Positions 44,456 through 54,670 of a stretch of 64,000 nucleotides of DNA are shown here, piece after piece. The stretch lies in assembly GCF_019393635.1 (NCBI RefSeq), contig NC_057866.1, positions 3,126,223-3,190,222 on the forward strand, written 5' to 3'. Position 1 is the first letter of the stretch; every line of letters begins with the position of its first letter. Both the position numbers and the translations under genes were made by a program. The DNA comes from Dromiciops gliroides (Eukaryota > Chordata > Mammalia > Microbiotheria > Microbiotheriidae). Below the pieces are notes generated by a model. That model ran no database searches, had not been told where the DNA came from, and worked only from the letters and a program-made list of their open reading frames with translations.

Positions 44456-45414
44456 CTGCGAATAATCAAACAAGAGATCAGGGAAAGGTCGAGCTAGGCG
44501 AGACGGAAGGGGCGCATCCTAAGTGCAGGGCGCAGATTCCGCAGCCCCGGCTTAACCCAAACAGCCTAAGCGTCCCCTGGGGCCAGGCTCTGCCGCGGGA
44601 CGAGTGCAGAGGAGAGAGTCACAAAACTCTGCCTCCCCCCGCCCCTAAACAAGAGGCTCGAGGTAGCTCCCTCCTCTCCACTACCCGCTTTCAAAGGACT
44701 GCCAGCCCACCCGACGGCTTCGGAGCGTGCGCCGCGATTTAAGTAGAAGGGTCGCTGGCCCTTTAATCCATTCGGGTGGGGTCACTTTCTGGCCCCGCCC
44801 ACAGGCTCCACCAGCGGGGAGTCGGGGCTACGCGAGGGACCCGGGACCGGATCGGGACTCGACAGCAGCCCTCCCCTGACTGGACCGGGGGCGGGGCCAG
44901 ACTCACCTGTAATGAGGGCGTTGCTGGCGGGGGCACTGGAGCGGGCAGTGGCCAGAATGGTGAAGCCCGAGTCCAAGTCGATGTTGGCGTCCAGGGGCAG
45001 CTCATCTGTGATGGCTACGACTGGGGCATCGGCGGCGTTCTCGGGCCCCGGGCCCTCGTCATCCGGAGCGCAGCCCGGCGCTGGCCGGAGCGGGGGGCAG
45101 CCCGACCCCCGAGAGGCCGTGGGGCGTAGCACCAGCAGCGGGAAGCGGCTGCGGCCCACCTGCACCGTCTCGCGGTAGAAGGCGGGCACCGTGTGGTCGT
45201 CCACCTCCTGCCACTGCAGGCGGCCCGGGCCCAAGAGCGGCCTGTCGTTCTGGAAGTTGTAGTCCCAGCGGCGCTCGTCCTCGGCACTTATCTCGGCGAG
45301 CTTGCCCACCAGCTCACGGCCCAGCTCCTCGTGGTCCACGGGCCCGAAGAGGGTGCGGCACACGCCCGCGCTGGCCTCCACCGGGAACGCCCGACGGTCG
45401 CCCATAAAGTCCAT
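44205..45414 (-). CDS. CDKN1C: CDKN1C (p57KIP2) coding sequence, two coding exons
   Basis: This is a CIP/KIP-family inhibitor of cyclin-CDK complexes that acts in the nucleus to hold cells in G1. The coding parts are 45414-44907 and 44455-44205, giving 252 residues. Residues 19-29 read [11 protein letters not shown], the cyclin-docking motif. Residues 50-54 (WDYNF) and 76-88 ([13 protein letters not shown]) form the CDK-binding part; the last segment is identical to human p57 as I remember it and separates it from p27 and p21. The exon junction splits codon 170 and joins to NALITAFF then VKRKR, matching the human PIP-like/NLS segment GPLISDFFAKRKR. The protein ends EQRPYKRSR where human ends EQTPRKRLR. 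The ATG lies in exon 2 in a good GGGATGG context. The placental PAPA repeat is absent; acidic and Ser/Asp-rich sequence fills the middle and the C-terminal part. Confidence 0.96.
44456..44906 (-). other. CDKN1C: CDKN1C intron 2
   Basis: A 451-base intron with a strong GTGAGT donor and a TTATTCGCAG acceptor. It interrupts the coding sequence after the first base of codon 170. The position, just before the FF-KRKR segment, fits the coding intron I recall in placental CDKN1C. The intron is GC-rich and contains no recognisable repeat. Confidence 0.9.
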
Positions 45415-45416
45415 CC
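44907..45416 (-). other. CDKN1C: CDKN1C exon 2 (main coding exon)
   Basis: The exon starts after a pyrimidine-rich acceptor TTTCCCCGCAG at 45417 and ends with ACAG before GTGAGT at 44906. It holds two untranslated bases, the start codon at 45414 and 169 full codons plus one base. It encodes the whole CDK-inhibitory domain and a linker. If the following intron were retained, the frame would stay open to a stop at 44782, giving a 210-residue product without the nuclear localisation segment. I think that is only a shadow of the spliced form. Confidence 0.93.
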
Positions 45417-45726
45417 CTGCGGGGAAAGTGGCAGACGATCAGGCGGCCACGGACGGAAAAATGGACGGGACGGGCGCGGAGGGGCGGGGCGGGACAGGGC
45501 AGACCCGACGGACGGGGTGATGGGGGGGGGGACCGACAGAGGAGGCGGCGGCCAGGCCAGCCCCTGCAGGGGGCGGGGAGCCAGCCCAGGCTGGCCGGCA
45601 GGCCGAGGGAGAGAGCGAAACAGCGGTTCTTGGTCCTCAGACCCGCGGGCGGTGGGCGCACGCCCTAATCCCGGTGACTCCGAGGGGCCCCCCTCCTCCC
45701 GCACTCCGAGCCCTCTCCCTACTCAC
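45417..45726 (-). other. CDKN1C: CDKN1C intron 1
   Basis: A predicted intron of 310 bases between the non-coding exon 1 and exon 2. The donor is GGACAA|GTGAGT and the acceptor is CCCCGCAG. It is very GC-rich and contains no repeat. The donor is the best GT site in the stretch between the promoter and exon 2. Confidence 0.75.
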
Positions 45727-45895
45727 TTGTCCGTTCTACTCCGACGCTGGGGGGGGGGGGCGGTGTCTGCAGCAGCCGCAGGCGCTGGTACGGGCTAGCA
45801 CCGGGCACGGGCGGGCACCGGGTAGCGGCAGCTACAGCGGCAGCAGAAACGGCTACAGTAGAAGGGCGGCCTGGGGGACAGGGACGCCTCCGCGC
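45727..45895 (-). other. CDKN1C: CDKN1C exon 1, 5'UTR (start estimated)
   Basis: Predicted non-coding first exon. Its 3' end is fixed by the donor at 45726. Its 5' end is placed about 30 bases downstream of the TATA box and could be off by ten or more bases. It contains a G/C homopolymer run at 45749-45760 and GC-rich sequence, both likely to impede sequencing. Confidence 0.6.
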
Positions 45896-45920
45896 TGCGC
45901 CGCCGCCGCCGCCGCGCCCC

Positions 45921-45926
45921 TTTATA
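45921..45926 (-). promoter_or_regulatory. CDKN1C TATA box
   Basis: The minus strand reads GGTATAAAGGGG, a consensus TATA box in a strongly GC-rich setting. It sits about 200 bases upstream of the exon 1 donor. A TATA box together with a CpG island suggests regulated transcription from a focused start near 45,895. Confidence 0.75.
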
Positions 45927-45972
45927 CCTGCGCCGCCCCCCCCCACCCCGGCCCCCCCGCAGGGCGCCCGCG

Positions 45973-46012
45973 CCATTAGCATAATAGTATTTTCTGTTTA
46001 GACAACACGGCT
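45973..46012 (-). promoter_or_regulatory. AT-rich block in the CDKN1C promoter with octamer-like site
   Basis: A roughly 40-base AT-rich block sits between the TATA box and the first CCAAT box, in otherwise GC-rich DNA. On the minus strand it includes ATGCTAAT, a known variant of the POU octamer, and TCTAAACA, similar to forkhead sites. Binding is inferred from motif resemblance only. Confidence 0.35.
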
Positions 46013-46015
46013 GCC

Positions 46016-46133
46016 ATTGGTCCCCCCGGGTGCGCGCGGCCCCGCCCCCGCCCGCTCCCCATTGGCCCCCGGAACACACCCCCCGGGGGGAGCGGGCATC
46101 CCGCAGCCTCAGGCGGGGGCCACGGCCCATTGG
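46016..46133 (-). promoter_or_regulatory. Three CCAAT boxes upstream of CDKN1C
   Basis: CCAAT pentamers read in the direction of CDKN1C transcription lie at 46020-46016, 46065-46061 and 46133-46129, about 90, 135 and 203 bases upstream of the TATA box. Each is surrounded by GC-box sequence such as GGGGCGGGG. This arrangement is typical of NF-Y/Sp1-driven promoters; factor binding is inferred. Confidence 0.65.
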
Positions 46134-46769
46134 AAGGCGGGCCGGCCGCGCGCTCCTGCCGGGAAGAAGGGGGGGCGGGGGTAACGTGACACCGGCCCTG
46201 CCCCGCCCCCTCGCCCCATCCCCCCCTTTGCTCCTGGGCCCCGCCCCGCCCCGCCCCTTCCCCCCCCAAGTCCCGGGCTCTTTGTCTGCAGGCGGGGGCT
46301 CGGCCGCGGGGCGCGGGCCCCCTCCCTTCCCCTCCCTTCCCTCCGCCCCGCTCCGATAGCTCTTCCCCCTTTCCTTTTAACGCTGCAGAGGCTCCTGGAG
46401 GCTGCGGGGGGTGGAAGGGGGGCAACCCCTGCTTTCCTCCCCCCCCCCTGGACCCAGGCGCCTTTGCTGCTGCTAGGACTTAGAAATTCAGGGTTCGGGA
46501 CCCCCTCGGAGACAGGGAAAGAAAGGCTGAGCCTATCCCTTTGTGTGTGCCCCCCATCCCCAGCCTGGGGCTCCACCGTGGCCCTGTGGAGCCCCGGCCC
46601 TCAACTGGCTGGTGCTTCTGTTCCCACTGCTTCTGCTTCCCTCGGACCCTAAGTTCCGCTAGTCAGTGTCTGTCTGTCTCTCTCCTGCTCATCAGTCTCC
46701 CCACCTTGTGCTCTGTGTGCCTCTCTTCAGAGTTCAAAGCTCCTCAAACTTTCAGTTTCTAGGATCACA

Positions 46770-46920
46770 AATCTAGAGTTAGAAAGGACCCCAACCTCCT
46801 TCATTTTACTCCGAGGGAAACTGAGGCCTACGGAGGGATTTGACTTCTCCAAGACTGCACAAGTAGGAAGCCTCAGCTTCTCTGACAAGCACCCCGGGCT
46901 CTTTCCATTTCCCCAGCACC
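46770..46920 (-). mobile_element. MIR3-type fragment upstream of the CDKN1C CpG island
   Basis: AGTTAGAAAGGACCCCAACC, CATTTTACTCCGAGGGAAACTG and a decayed GTAGGAAGCC. It is the closest recognisable repeat upstream of the CDKN1C promoter, about 0.9 kb away. Confidence 0.55.
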
Positions 46921-49019
46921 AAGCTGCTTTCTGCTTTTGCCTTAGTCTCCTCTTCTGCTTTGGCCATGGTGTGACCAGGGCCTGGGCCTGGGTTTTAGCT
47001 AGGCTGAGGTCAGTTGCCCAATATGTGGCTCTGGGAGTGGGGTTCCCCAGCAACAACGAGAGGGCTCAGAAGTGCTGTGACCTTGGACCCTCCATTCTAG
47101 TGACTCAAGTCTCTTCTATCACGAAGGCCCCCCCCATCCCATCATGCCCTCCCCATCACAGAGAGCAATGTCCAACCCTCCCCAGAATTCTCCTGAGCTA
47201 GACACTGGAATGGCCTGTCCAAATCCTCTTCAACCCACAAATCTCCAGGCATACTTCATCTCCCTCCCTAATTGGCCTTATAAACCTGTAGCCGGCCCAC
47301 CCCCTGCTGATGCTCTGCTTTGCTATGCCGAGACACCGGGGCACTGGAGCGAGTGCCCGGAGGACGGTGAGGCCTGGGGGGTTTCCCTGTCTCCGACTGC
47401 TTTGTTCTGGGATCCCAGGCCTCCCCTCCTGACCCTTCTCCTTTTCAGCCCATGGGTCGGAAGCTGCGTGGAGCCCCAACCCCTACTTCAAGGCTTCACC
47501 TCTGGGCCCTCAGGCATGTGTCAGTACAGAGCTTGCATAGGCTAGTGGACCCTGCCTGGAGGACTTGGGAAGGGAAGGATCAGAGATGCAGAGTCAGAAG
47601 GGGCTTGGAAGCCATGAAGGGTCATTTTATACCGGAGGCTGGAGAGGTACAGTGTGCAGGGCCATATGAGGAGTAAGGCTCCTGGCTGGGCTCTGACCCC
47701 CCCCCCCCATCACCCTCTGCACTGCGGCACCTGCACATGTCCTAGCCCACTGGACCGGCCGCTCAGTAGCCCTGGGCATGCTTTTTAATTTCCCTGACTG
47801 TAAGCTTCGGGAGAGCCAGGACCACCTTTGACCTTTCACCAGATCTCCCTGTCCCCCCAGAAGTGGAGGTGCCCAGTATAAATACTTTTTCAGAGGCAGG
47901 ATGAGAGCCCCTCCTGGCTTTCACAGGACTGTGGGTCAGGTGTTTAGGCCCCAGAGGCCTCCCTTTTATCTCTTTTCCTGCACCCTCCTCATTTTAAAGG
48001 TACTGACTAGATCTATATTGAAATACTGGGAAATCCAGGGTAAGCCCACTCCCCTCCCTTATCTCTCCCCCTCTCCTCCTCACCCCCCCCCCCCGCCACG
48101 TTCACGTTAAAGCATGGCCAGGCTTTGGGAAAAGAGACAAAGTCACAGAGACTTTGCCTACTACTGGACAGCTCCAAGATTTCTTCCTCCCCTCTCCAAA
48201 CCCTTTGGGGAAGATGGGGAAACTAGGGCTTGCCTTGGGCAAACATCCTGATCCCCAAAGCCCTAGTTGTCAGGGGCCATCCCCAAGGATTTTGTCGAGC
48301 CTAGGATGCAATGAAGGCTTAGAAGAGGGTCTTGCCAAGGGCAAGGGTGGACAGATCCAGTGAGCTGCACCGGCTGGCCCCAAGCTGCCCGAAGAGCTGG
48401 GAAAGATTAAGCTGTGGACACCGGTAGAAGGAAGCTAGGAAGCCATGTGGGCGTGGTTATGGCCAGAAGGCCAAAGACACCTTCTCAGGGAGTCCTGGGA
48501 CAAGCTGTTCTGGTTGTGGCCCCTTGGGGAGGTTCGGCCAGGTACCATCCGAGCCTCAGCCCAGGTCCCAGATTCCGTGCCCTCCATCACCTCAAGATTA
48601 ACAAATGGGTGGTTCAGGCTCCTGGTTATGCCAGAGGTGGGAAAGAATCAGACATGAAGGTGTCCAACACCAACTTCCGGCTCCTTTGGGGGGAATCCTC
48701 CCGAAGCCCAAAGCAATAACCCTCTTTGGGACCATCCTCATGGCATCAGTTGGCTTTGAACAAGCAGGAGGCCATCACCTGTCAAGGAATGTTAGGACAA
48801 TTGGGGAGCCCAGCTTCTGTGGGCACTCCGGAAGATGTGTCTTCCAACCTGAGATGTCGAGGCCTCTCTTTCCTGAGAATCGAAGGGGAGTTAGGATGGC
48901 TTGGCTGTACCTCAAGGACCAAGCCTAGTAGGCCTCAAAGCTGGGATGCTCAAAGGGAAAGGAAGATTCAGTACAGGTGGGTGCTCAGCAGCTCCTTAAC
49001 ATCCCTCAGACTCTTATAA

Positions 49020-49265
49020 AACCTGTCCTCCGAAAGAAATCAGGCGGTCCGGAAATGCCCAAGGACCGACACTTTAGCATCAGCCGATTGAGGTGTTTCA
49101 GGCCCACAGGGGCCGAAGAAAATAATTTTGCCTTCTCCCAAAAGGTAAGTTTCTAAATGAACTGGAAGAAAAATGACGGACCAGCTCTCATTCCTGTTAT
49201 TGTCTTTGGTGTTTGGTCTCATCGTTAGTTTAGCAAAGGAAAACTTTCTGTTTTCCTGGCTTCTG
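49020..49265. other. Repeat-free segment upstream of CDKN1C, possible conserved element
   Basis: A stretch of unique-looking sequence with balanced composition, AT-rich cores (AAAATAATTTTG, TCGTTAGTTTAGCAAAGG) and no repeat signature, about 3.2 kb upstream of the CDKN1C promoter. It resembles an enhancer-type conserved element by texture only. No coding evidence was found. Confidence 0.25.
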
Positions 49266-50014
49266 ACTGGCCGGGACAGAGAGAAGAGGTGGTCTACATC
49301 CCGGTATCCTAGGCACCCTCCACCCTTGCTGGGGGCACACCTCTTTCAGCCCCCAGGGGCTGTGGGAGCAGCCACACCTGTGTGTGTTCCCCTTGACCTG
49401 CCCCTCCCAATGGCACCCTGACATAGCCCCTCAGTACAGATGGGCCAGAACAGGGGAAGCATCATTTGACGCTGTTCTTCTGGGTAGAATGGATGTAGAT
49501 TCTTGGTAGAAATGTTTATGGAAGAAGCCTGCTTTTGGGTGGAGCTGGCTCTAGGCTTAACGAGCTTGCCTTGGCTAGAGTCCACAGCTGACCTCCTCCC
49601 AGGATATTCCCCCAGGTCAACTTTGCAGCACTATTTTTGGTTTGTTGTGTGACCCTGTTAAACAGCATGGGGGGGTGCTCTGCCCAGCCTGCCTATGTGG
49701 GCAGCTGCTTGGGCCATCTGCCATTTCACCCAGAGTCTTGGCCAATTGGACTGGAGTGCCTTCCTCTCTCTGTTGTCTCAGTTTCCTCCTTTGTAAAAAG
49801 GGGGTGGGGGAGGGATTTCGTGGTCTATAAATCACATGATCAATCCAAGAAACTCATGGAGATGGTACTGTGGCAGCCTTAAGGATGTGCCAACCCCTGG
49901 GGATGATGCCAACCGTTGTTGGCTGCCCACTCTCCCACCCCCATGCTTATATTCTGGTTGGGTAATTTCCAACTGTCTCCACCAGAAAGTCCTCTAACTT
50001 GCAGAAGTACTAGT

Positions 50015-50080
50015 CATCTGTCCATCCACCCATCCATCCATACATACATACGTACGTACATCTATCCATCCATCCACCCA
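50015..50080 (+). repeat. (ATCC)n/(ATAC)n microsatellite
   Basis: CATCCATCCATACATACATAC-type units, about 65 bases. Confidence 0.85.
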
Positions 50081-51186
50081 AGTTCTATGGGCACTTAGAG
50101 AAGTGTTCGGTCTGCTGGCCTGTGAACTCTAAGAACTCCTCTTCCTTTGCATGTTGCAGGTTGGCTCAAAGGACACATTCCTCCGGGACACAGACATCTG
50201 ACCCTGGGACTGCAGGTGTGTTTGGTTCTCACTCTTTCACAGATTCCTGACAATGAGGTGAGTGGGAGGCTCCTCTTCCCCCTACGCCCAGGCTCCAGAA
50301 GCTAAAGGTCACCGGCATGATGGGGAGGTTTGCACTGGGGCTTACCCCAGCAAGGGGAAGGTGGGGGCTGTTAGTCTTCGGAGCACATCCTGGAGCCCTC
50401 TGGAGAAAACAGGGCAGGGAGACACATTTTCTGCCAGAGACTGTAGAGATCTGAAGGCTCTGCATGGAGGCTACCTCCTTTGAACTGGGGGTGGGAAGGG
50501 GGGAGGGAGCTTCAGAAACCCTGAGACCCAAGGGAAAGCCCTGCAGGCAGAGTGTGGATAAAGGAGGGGCAGAGCCTAGCCTAGTGGGGGGAGGGGGAGG
50601 GGATCCTGAGGCAGAAACAAAACTAACCCAAGAAAGAAACATTTGGAGTACACTGAGGTGTCCTGTGGGCAGAGCTCACCCTGTGGGGGACAGACAGAAT
50701 TTAGGGTGAAGAGTTCAGAGAGGGGGACAGTTGCTGAGCTCCAGGAAGAATTAGAAGAAAGTGAGCCAAAAGCAGAGACTTGTGACAGCAAGGTGCCCCC
50801 CGGCTCACTGTGGGGCATGGCATGGCCTGCCAGCCTCCTTTATTCAGAGATCCAAAATCCCTACCCGACATTGCCCTCTATTGGAGCTGGGGAGAAGAGA
50901 ACTGAGCAGAAGGTGTATAAAGCCAGGGAGACATAGTGGCTGGGAGCCCCGGGAAGGGGTTAGGCTGCCACGTGGAACTGAGGACGCTGAGCCCCACGCA
51001 CACTGCCCCCCTTCCGCAGCATCGGGGGCTGCTGAGCCCAGATCTGGCTTTGGAGAACCCTTCCGAATGGTACTGAGCCCCACCCCAGCCTCTCTGAGGA
51101 GCCGGCACCACAAGCCCCGCCCCCAAAAGGTCCTTTGATTTCTCAAACCCCAGGACTGCTGTTGACACGAAAGTCCATCCAGTTTC

Positions 51187-51330
51187 ACAGGGTCTTAGAT
51201 TCAGAACTGGACAGAGCCGCAAAGGCCATCTAGTCCCATCCCCTCATCCTCCAAGCCCAGGGAGGAGGAAGTGACTTGCCCAAAGTCACCCAGGTAAGTA
51301 GCCACGCCCAGATTTGAAGGCTCTCATGCC
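51187..51330 (-). mobile_element. MIR3-type fragment
   Basis: AGATTCAGAACTGGACAGAG, GCCATCTAGTCCCATCCCC and GAAGTGACTTGCCCAAAGTC in reverse MIR order. Confidence 0.55.
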
Positions 51331-51614
51331 ACCCTTGGCTCAGCTGTGCTCTCTGGGTTCTGTCTTTTTCCATAAAGTAATTCAGCTTTTCTAAAGGGCC
51401 AAAGGAGCAGCCAAATCCAGGGCAGAAAGGGAAACCGGAAGCCCAGGGGCTTTGGGGAGTAATTCTGGATGAACAAATCCCCACCCTGTCCCTTTTACTT
51501 GGTCTTCTTGGGCTCAGAGGGAGGAAGCCGTTCATTTGAGGCTCTTCCTTGAGCTCAGCCTGTCCCCCAAAATCCAGGGCCCACCAGCCCTGGCCTGGCT
51601 TCCTTCTGAACTCC

Positions 51615-51835
51615 AGCCAGGTGGCACCACAGTGCTGGGCCCGGAGTCAAGAAGACTTGAGTTCAAATTCAGCCTGAGATACTAACTGGGTGACACTTAG
51701 CCTGCCTGTCTCAGTTTCCTCAACTGTAAAATGAGGATAATAATAGCATCTGCCTTACAGGACTGTTGTGAGGATCAAATGAGATATTGGGAAAAGCACC
51801 TGGAACACAGCAGGCACTTAGTAAATGTGAACTCC
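51615..51835 (+). mobile_element. Near full-length MIR SINE
   Basis: CCCGGAGTCAAGAAGACTTG, TCTCAGTTTCCTCAACTG, AATAATAGCATCTGCC, GACTGTTGTGAGGATCAAATG and CAGGCACTTAGTAAATG follow the MIR consensus order. Confidence 0.85.
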
Positions 51836-52109
51836 CTTCCCTTTGCACAAGACTAAGCAGGGGACCTTGGAGGGAGGGCGGGAGATGGTCAGACCTGTGT
51901 CTGAAGCTGACTGGCAGCAATGTGGGGGTGAATGGGCTGGCTCTGGTCAGTGTTCCTCAAGTCCAGAATGACCAGGATAATATCTGGTTCCCTGACCCGC
52001 CCCCTGGGCAGGCATGAGATCTCATGGAGCCCTGTTTCCCAAGGTGTGCAGGAAGACCAGTGGTCATTCTTCTGGTGAGTGGGGAGAGCCTGGGTGATGA
52101 AGTGGATGG

Positions 52110-52796
52110 GTTTTTTTAAGTAATAAACATTTTTATTTATAATTTTGGATTCCAATTTTTATCCCTCTTTCCCTCCATCCCCCCTACCCTCCCTGAGGCG
52201 GTAAGCAATCAAATGGAGGTCATATATGTGCAATTATGTAAAATATTACCATATTAGTCATTTTGTATAAGAAAACTTGAATGAAAGAAAGTGGAAAAAA
52301 TAGCTTGCTTCAGCCTGTCCCATCAATATTATGGATAGTATGTTTCATCAATAGTCCTCTGGGATTGTCTTAGATCATTGTATTGTTGAGAATTGTTAAG
52401 TCACTCACAGTTCTTCATCAAACAATATTGCTGTCTCTGTGCACAACGTTCTCCTGGTTCTGCTCACTTCACTATGCATGAGTTCATACGAGTCTTTCCA
52501 GGCCTTTCTGAAATCATTCTGTTTGCCATTTCTTATAGCATAATCATATCCCATCACCATCATATACTACAGCTTGTTCAGCCATTCCCCAATGGATGGG
52601 CGTTACTTTGATTTCCAATTCTTAGCCACCTCAAAAAGAGCTGCTATAAATATTTTTGTACAAATAGGTCTTTATATCTTTGGGGGGATGTCTTTGGGAT
52701 ATAAACCTGGCAGTGGTATTGCTGGATCAAAGGGTATGCACAATTCCATAGCCTTTGGGGCATAGTTCCAAATTGCTCTCCAGAATGGTTGAGTGG
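52110..52796 (-). mobile_element. 5'-truncated L1, minus strand
   Basis: Starts with AAGTAATAAACATTTTTATTT and runs through TCTCCTGGTTCTGCTCACTTC and TTGCTGGATCAAAGGGTATGC, the reverse complement of the L1 3' segment. It stops at CCAGAATGGTTGAG, where a SINE is inserted; L1 homology does not resume after the SINE. Confidence 0.85.
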
Positions 52797-52958
52797 GGGT
52801 GGCTAGGTGGTGCAGTGGATAAAGTACCAGCCCTGGATTCAGGAGGACCTGAGTTCAAATTTGGCCTCAGACACTTGACACTTACTAGCTGCGTGACCCA
52901 GGGCAAGTCATTTAACCCCAATTGCCTCACCAAAACAAACAAACAAACAAACAAAACC
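52797..52958 (+). mobile_element. SINE with exact 16-base target duplication
   Basis: Full-length copy with a (CAAA)n tail, inserted at the truncated end of an L1. CAGAATGGTTGAGTGG occurs at 52781-52796 and 52959-52974. Confidence 0.95.
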
Positions 52959-52974
52959 CAGAATGGTTGAGTGG

Positions 52975-53600
52975 ATGATATTTTTGCAGAAGACTCCCAG
53001 ATTTCCCTGTCCAGCCCTAATCTCTTCCCTCACCTCCCAACTGTCCAATTGGACATTTCAAACTAGGTATCCTGTAGATATCTTGAACCTAGCACCTCCA
53101 GAACTACCCTCATCATCTCTCCCTTCCCCTCTTGCTAAGTTCCCTATTTATGTCCTGGGTCCCAGCATCCTCCCAATCACCAGGCTGGTTTGTCATCCGT
53201 GACTCCTCACTTCCCCCCACCCCACATCCACACTCATTGAGCTGATGACACTGACCTTCTTGGTATTCCTCATGGAGGACCTTCCCCGTGTCTGTCAAGC
53301 ACCTCTCGCCTCTCCCTCCTCATTTCTCCCTCCTAGATTCCCTGCTTCTTCTGGCCTCAGCTAAAGTCCCACCTACTACAAGAAGCCTTTCCTCAAGCCC
53401 CCTAAGACTAGGGCCTCTTCTATGAGACGACCTCCACTTTACCCATCTTGTTTGCCCCTCATCATTTTCACATTGTCGCCCCCATTAGACCGGGAGCTTC
53501 TGGAGGGCAAAGTCTGTCTTTTGTCTCTTTATTGTATTCACAGAACTTAGCACAGTGCCTGACGTGAAGTAGGGGCTTCATTAATGCTGGTCAGCTGACT
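52975..53600 (+). mobile_element. L2 LINE, 3' part
   Basis: GCAGAAGACTCCCAGATTTC near the left, then CACAGAACTTAGCACAGTGCC and GAAGTAGGGGCTTCATTAATG at the end. Matches the L2 3' half in plus orientation. It follows the SINE directly. Confidence 0.75.
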
Positions 53601-53639
53601 AACCACTGCCCCAGACAGCAAGAGGGAAGCTTGGAAGGT

Positions 53640-54670
53640 GTCGAGGTTTGGGGGAGAAGCGATCTATTCACTTTGGAGCATTAAGTTCTATAGGACACCT
53701 AGCTCAGGCCATCCAAAGATGGCGGGCTATCAGACTGGAGCCCAGGAGGGAGGTCAGGTAAGGATAAAGAGATCTCAGAATCTTCCGTCTACCCACGATG
53801 GTTGAATCCATGGGAGCCATGAGTTCCCCAAGCGAGATAGTGTGGATGAAGAGGGCCCAGGGCAGAGCCCTGAGGGACCCTGGAGTTAGGAAGTGTAACC
53901 AGGATGAAGAGCTTGGAAAGGAGACTTGGTAGGGAGGAAGAAGAGGAGACCAGAAACACTGAGAGGCAAAGATTCTGAAGATCGGAGGTCCAGGAGGTCC
54001 AGGGCTGAGAACAGGCAGGTCAGTAAGTTAGATTTGGCCATCCAATCTCATTGATAACTTCAGAGAGATTGTTTGGGCTGAATGCCATTAAAGGCCAGGC
54101 TGTAGACTTAAGAAGAGAGGAAGAGGAAGGGGAAGTACGGATTGAGAACTGTCTTCTCAGAGTTTAGCCACGAAAGGCAGTAGAGTGCCTCCTGATGGTT
54201 AGCGGGGATAGATGGATTGAGTGAGGGGCGCTGAGATTGGGAGAGCCCCTGGCACAGTTGGAAGCAGCAGGGAAGCAGCCAGTAGGCAGGGAAACTGAAT
54301 GTGAGTGAGAGGGGGTGATCTTCTGGAAGAGAAAAGATGTCATGGGATCACTTGTGTGTGGAGAGGCTTCTCACAGAAGGTGAGATGTCTGCTGAGATTT
54401 GAGGTGCAGATGGGGAGAGAAAGCATCCCAGGCACAGGAAGTGGCCACTGAAGATGCCTGGATCTGACAGATAAAGGGTCTTGTGTGAGGAACAGCCAGG
54501 AGGCCAGTGGATTAAACAGAAGGAAGAAAGGTGTGAGAAGCCCAGAAAGGAAGGTGGGCACCAGGTTAGGAAAAGCTCTGGGTGCCAAATGAGCAATTCT
54601 GAAGGCGATCGGAGCCCCTGGATTTTATCCATTGGACCGGGAGAGGGTGACTCAGTCAAACCAAGGTTTT
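53640..54670 (-). mobile_element. Probable ancient L2-related sequence, minus strand
   Basis: CCATGGGAGCCATGAGTTCC, AGGGCAGAGCCCTGAGGGAC and TGAGATTTGAGGTGCAGATG resemble widespread ancient mammalian repeat text (L2-type, reversed). I cannot separate L2 from a related family by eye. No coding evidence. Confidence 0.4.

Larger units (their letters stand above)
44200..46420. other. CpG island over CDKN1C promoter and coding exons
   Basis: By eye, CpG density and GC content are very high from exon 3 to about 500 bases upstream of the TATA box, with many CGG/GCG runs and GC boxes. No interspersed repeat enters the block. It is the largest CpG island in the window. Confidence 0.8.
46421..51186. 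other. Repeat-poor segment upstream of CDKN1C
   Basis: Apart from one MIR3-type piece and an ATCC microsatellite, no interspersed repeat is seen in 4.7 kb. No exon of SLC22A18 or any other gene was recognised. The segment at 49,020-49,265 is a candidate element. Confidence 0.4.

Noticed and set aside
44776..45129. Antisense frames over CDKN1C exon 2 as a possible antisense gene
   Set aside because: No promoter or splice evidence; shadow frames are expected in this GC-rich coding exon.
45193..45798. 201-codon open frame on the plus strand over CDKN1C exon 2 and intron 1
   Set aside because: It is antisense to a well-supported coding exon in GC-rich DNA and crosses its splice sites; no family motif.
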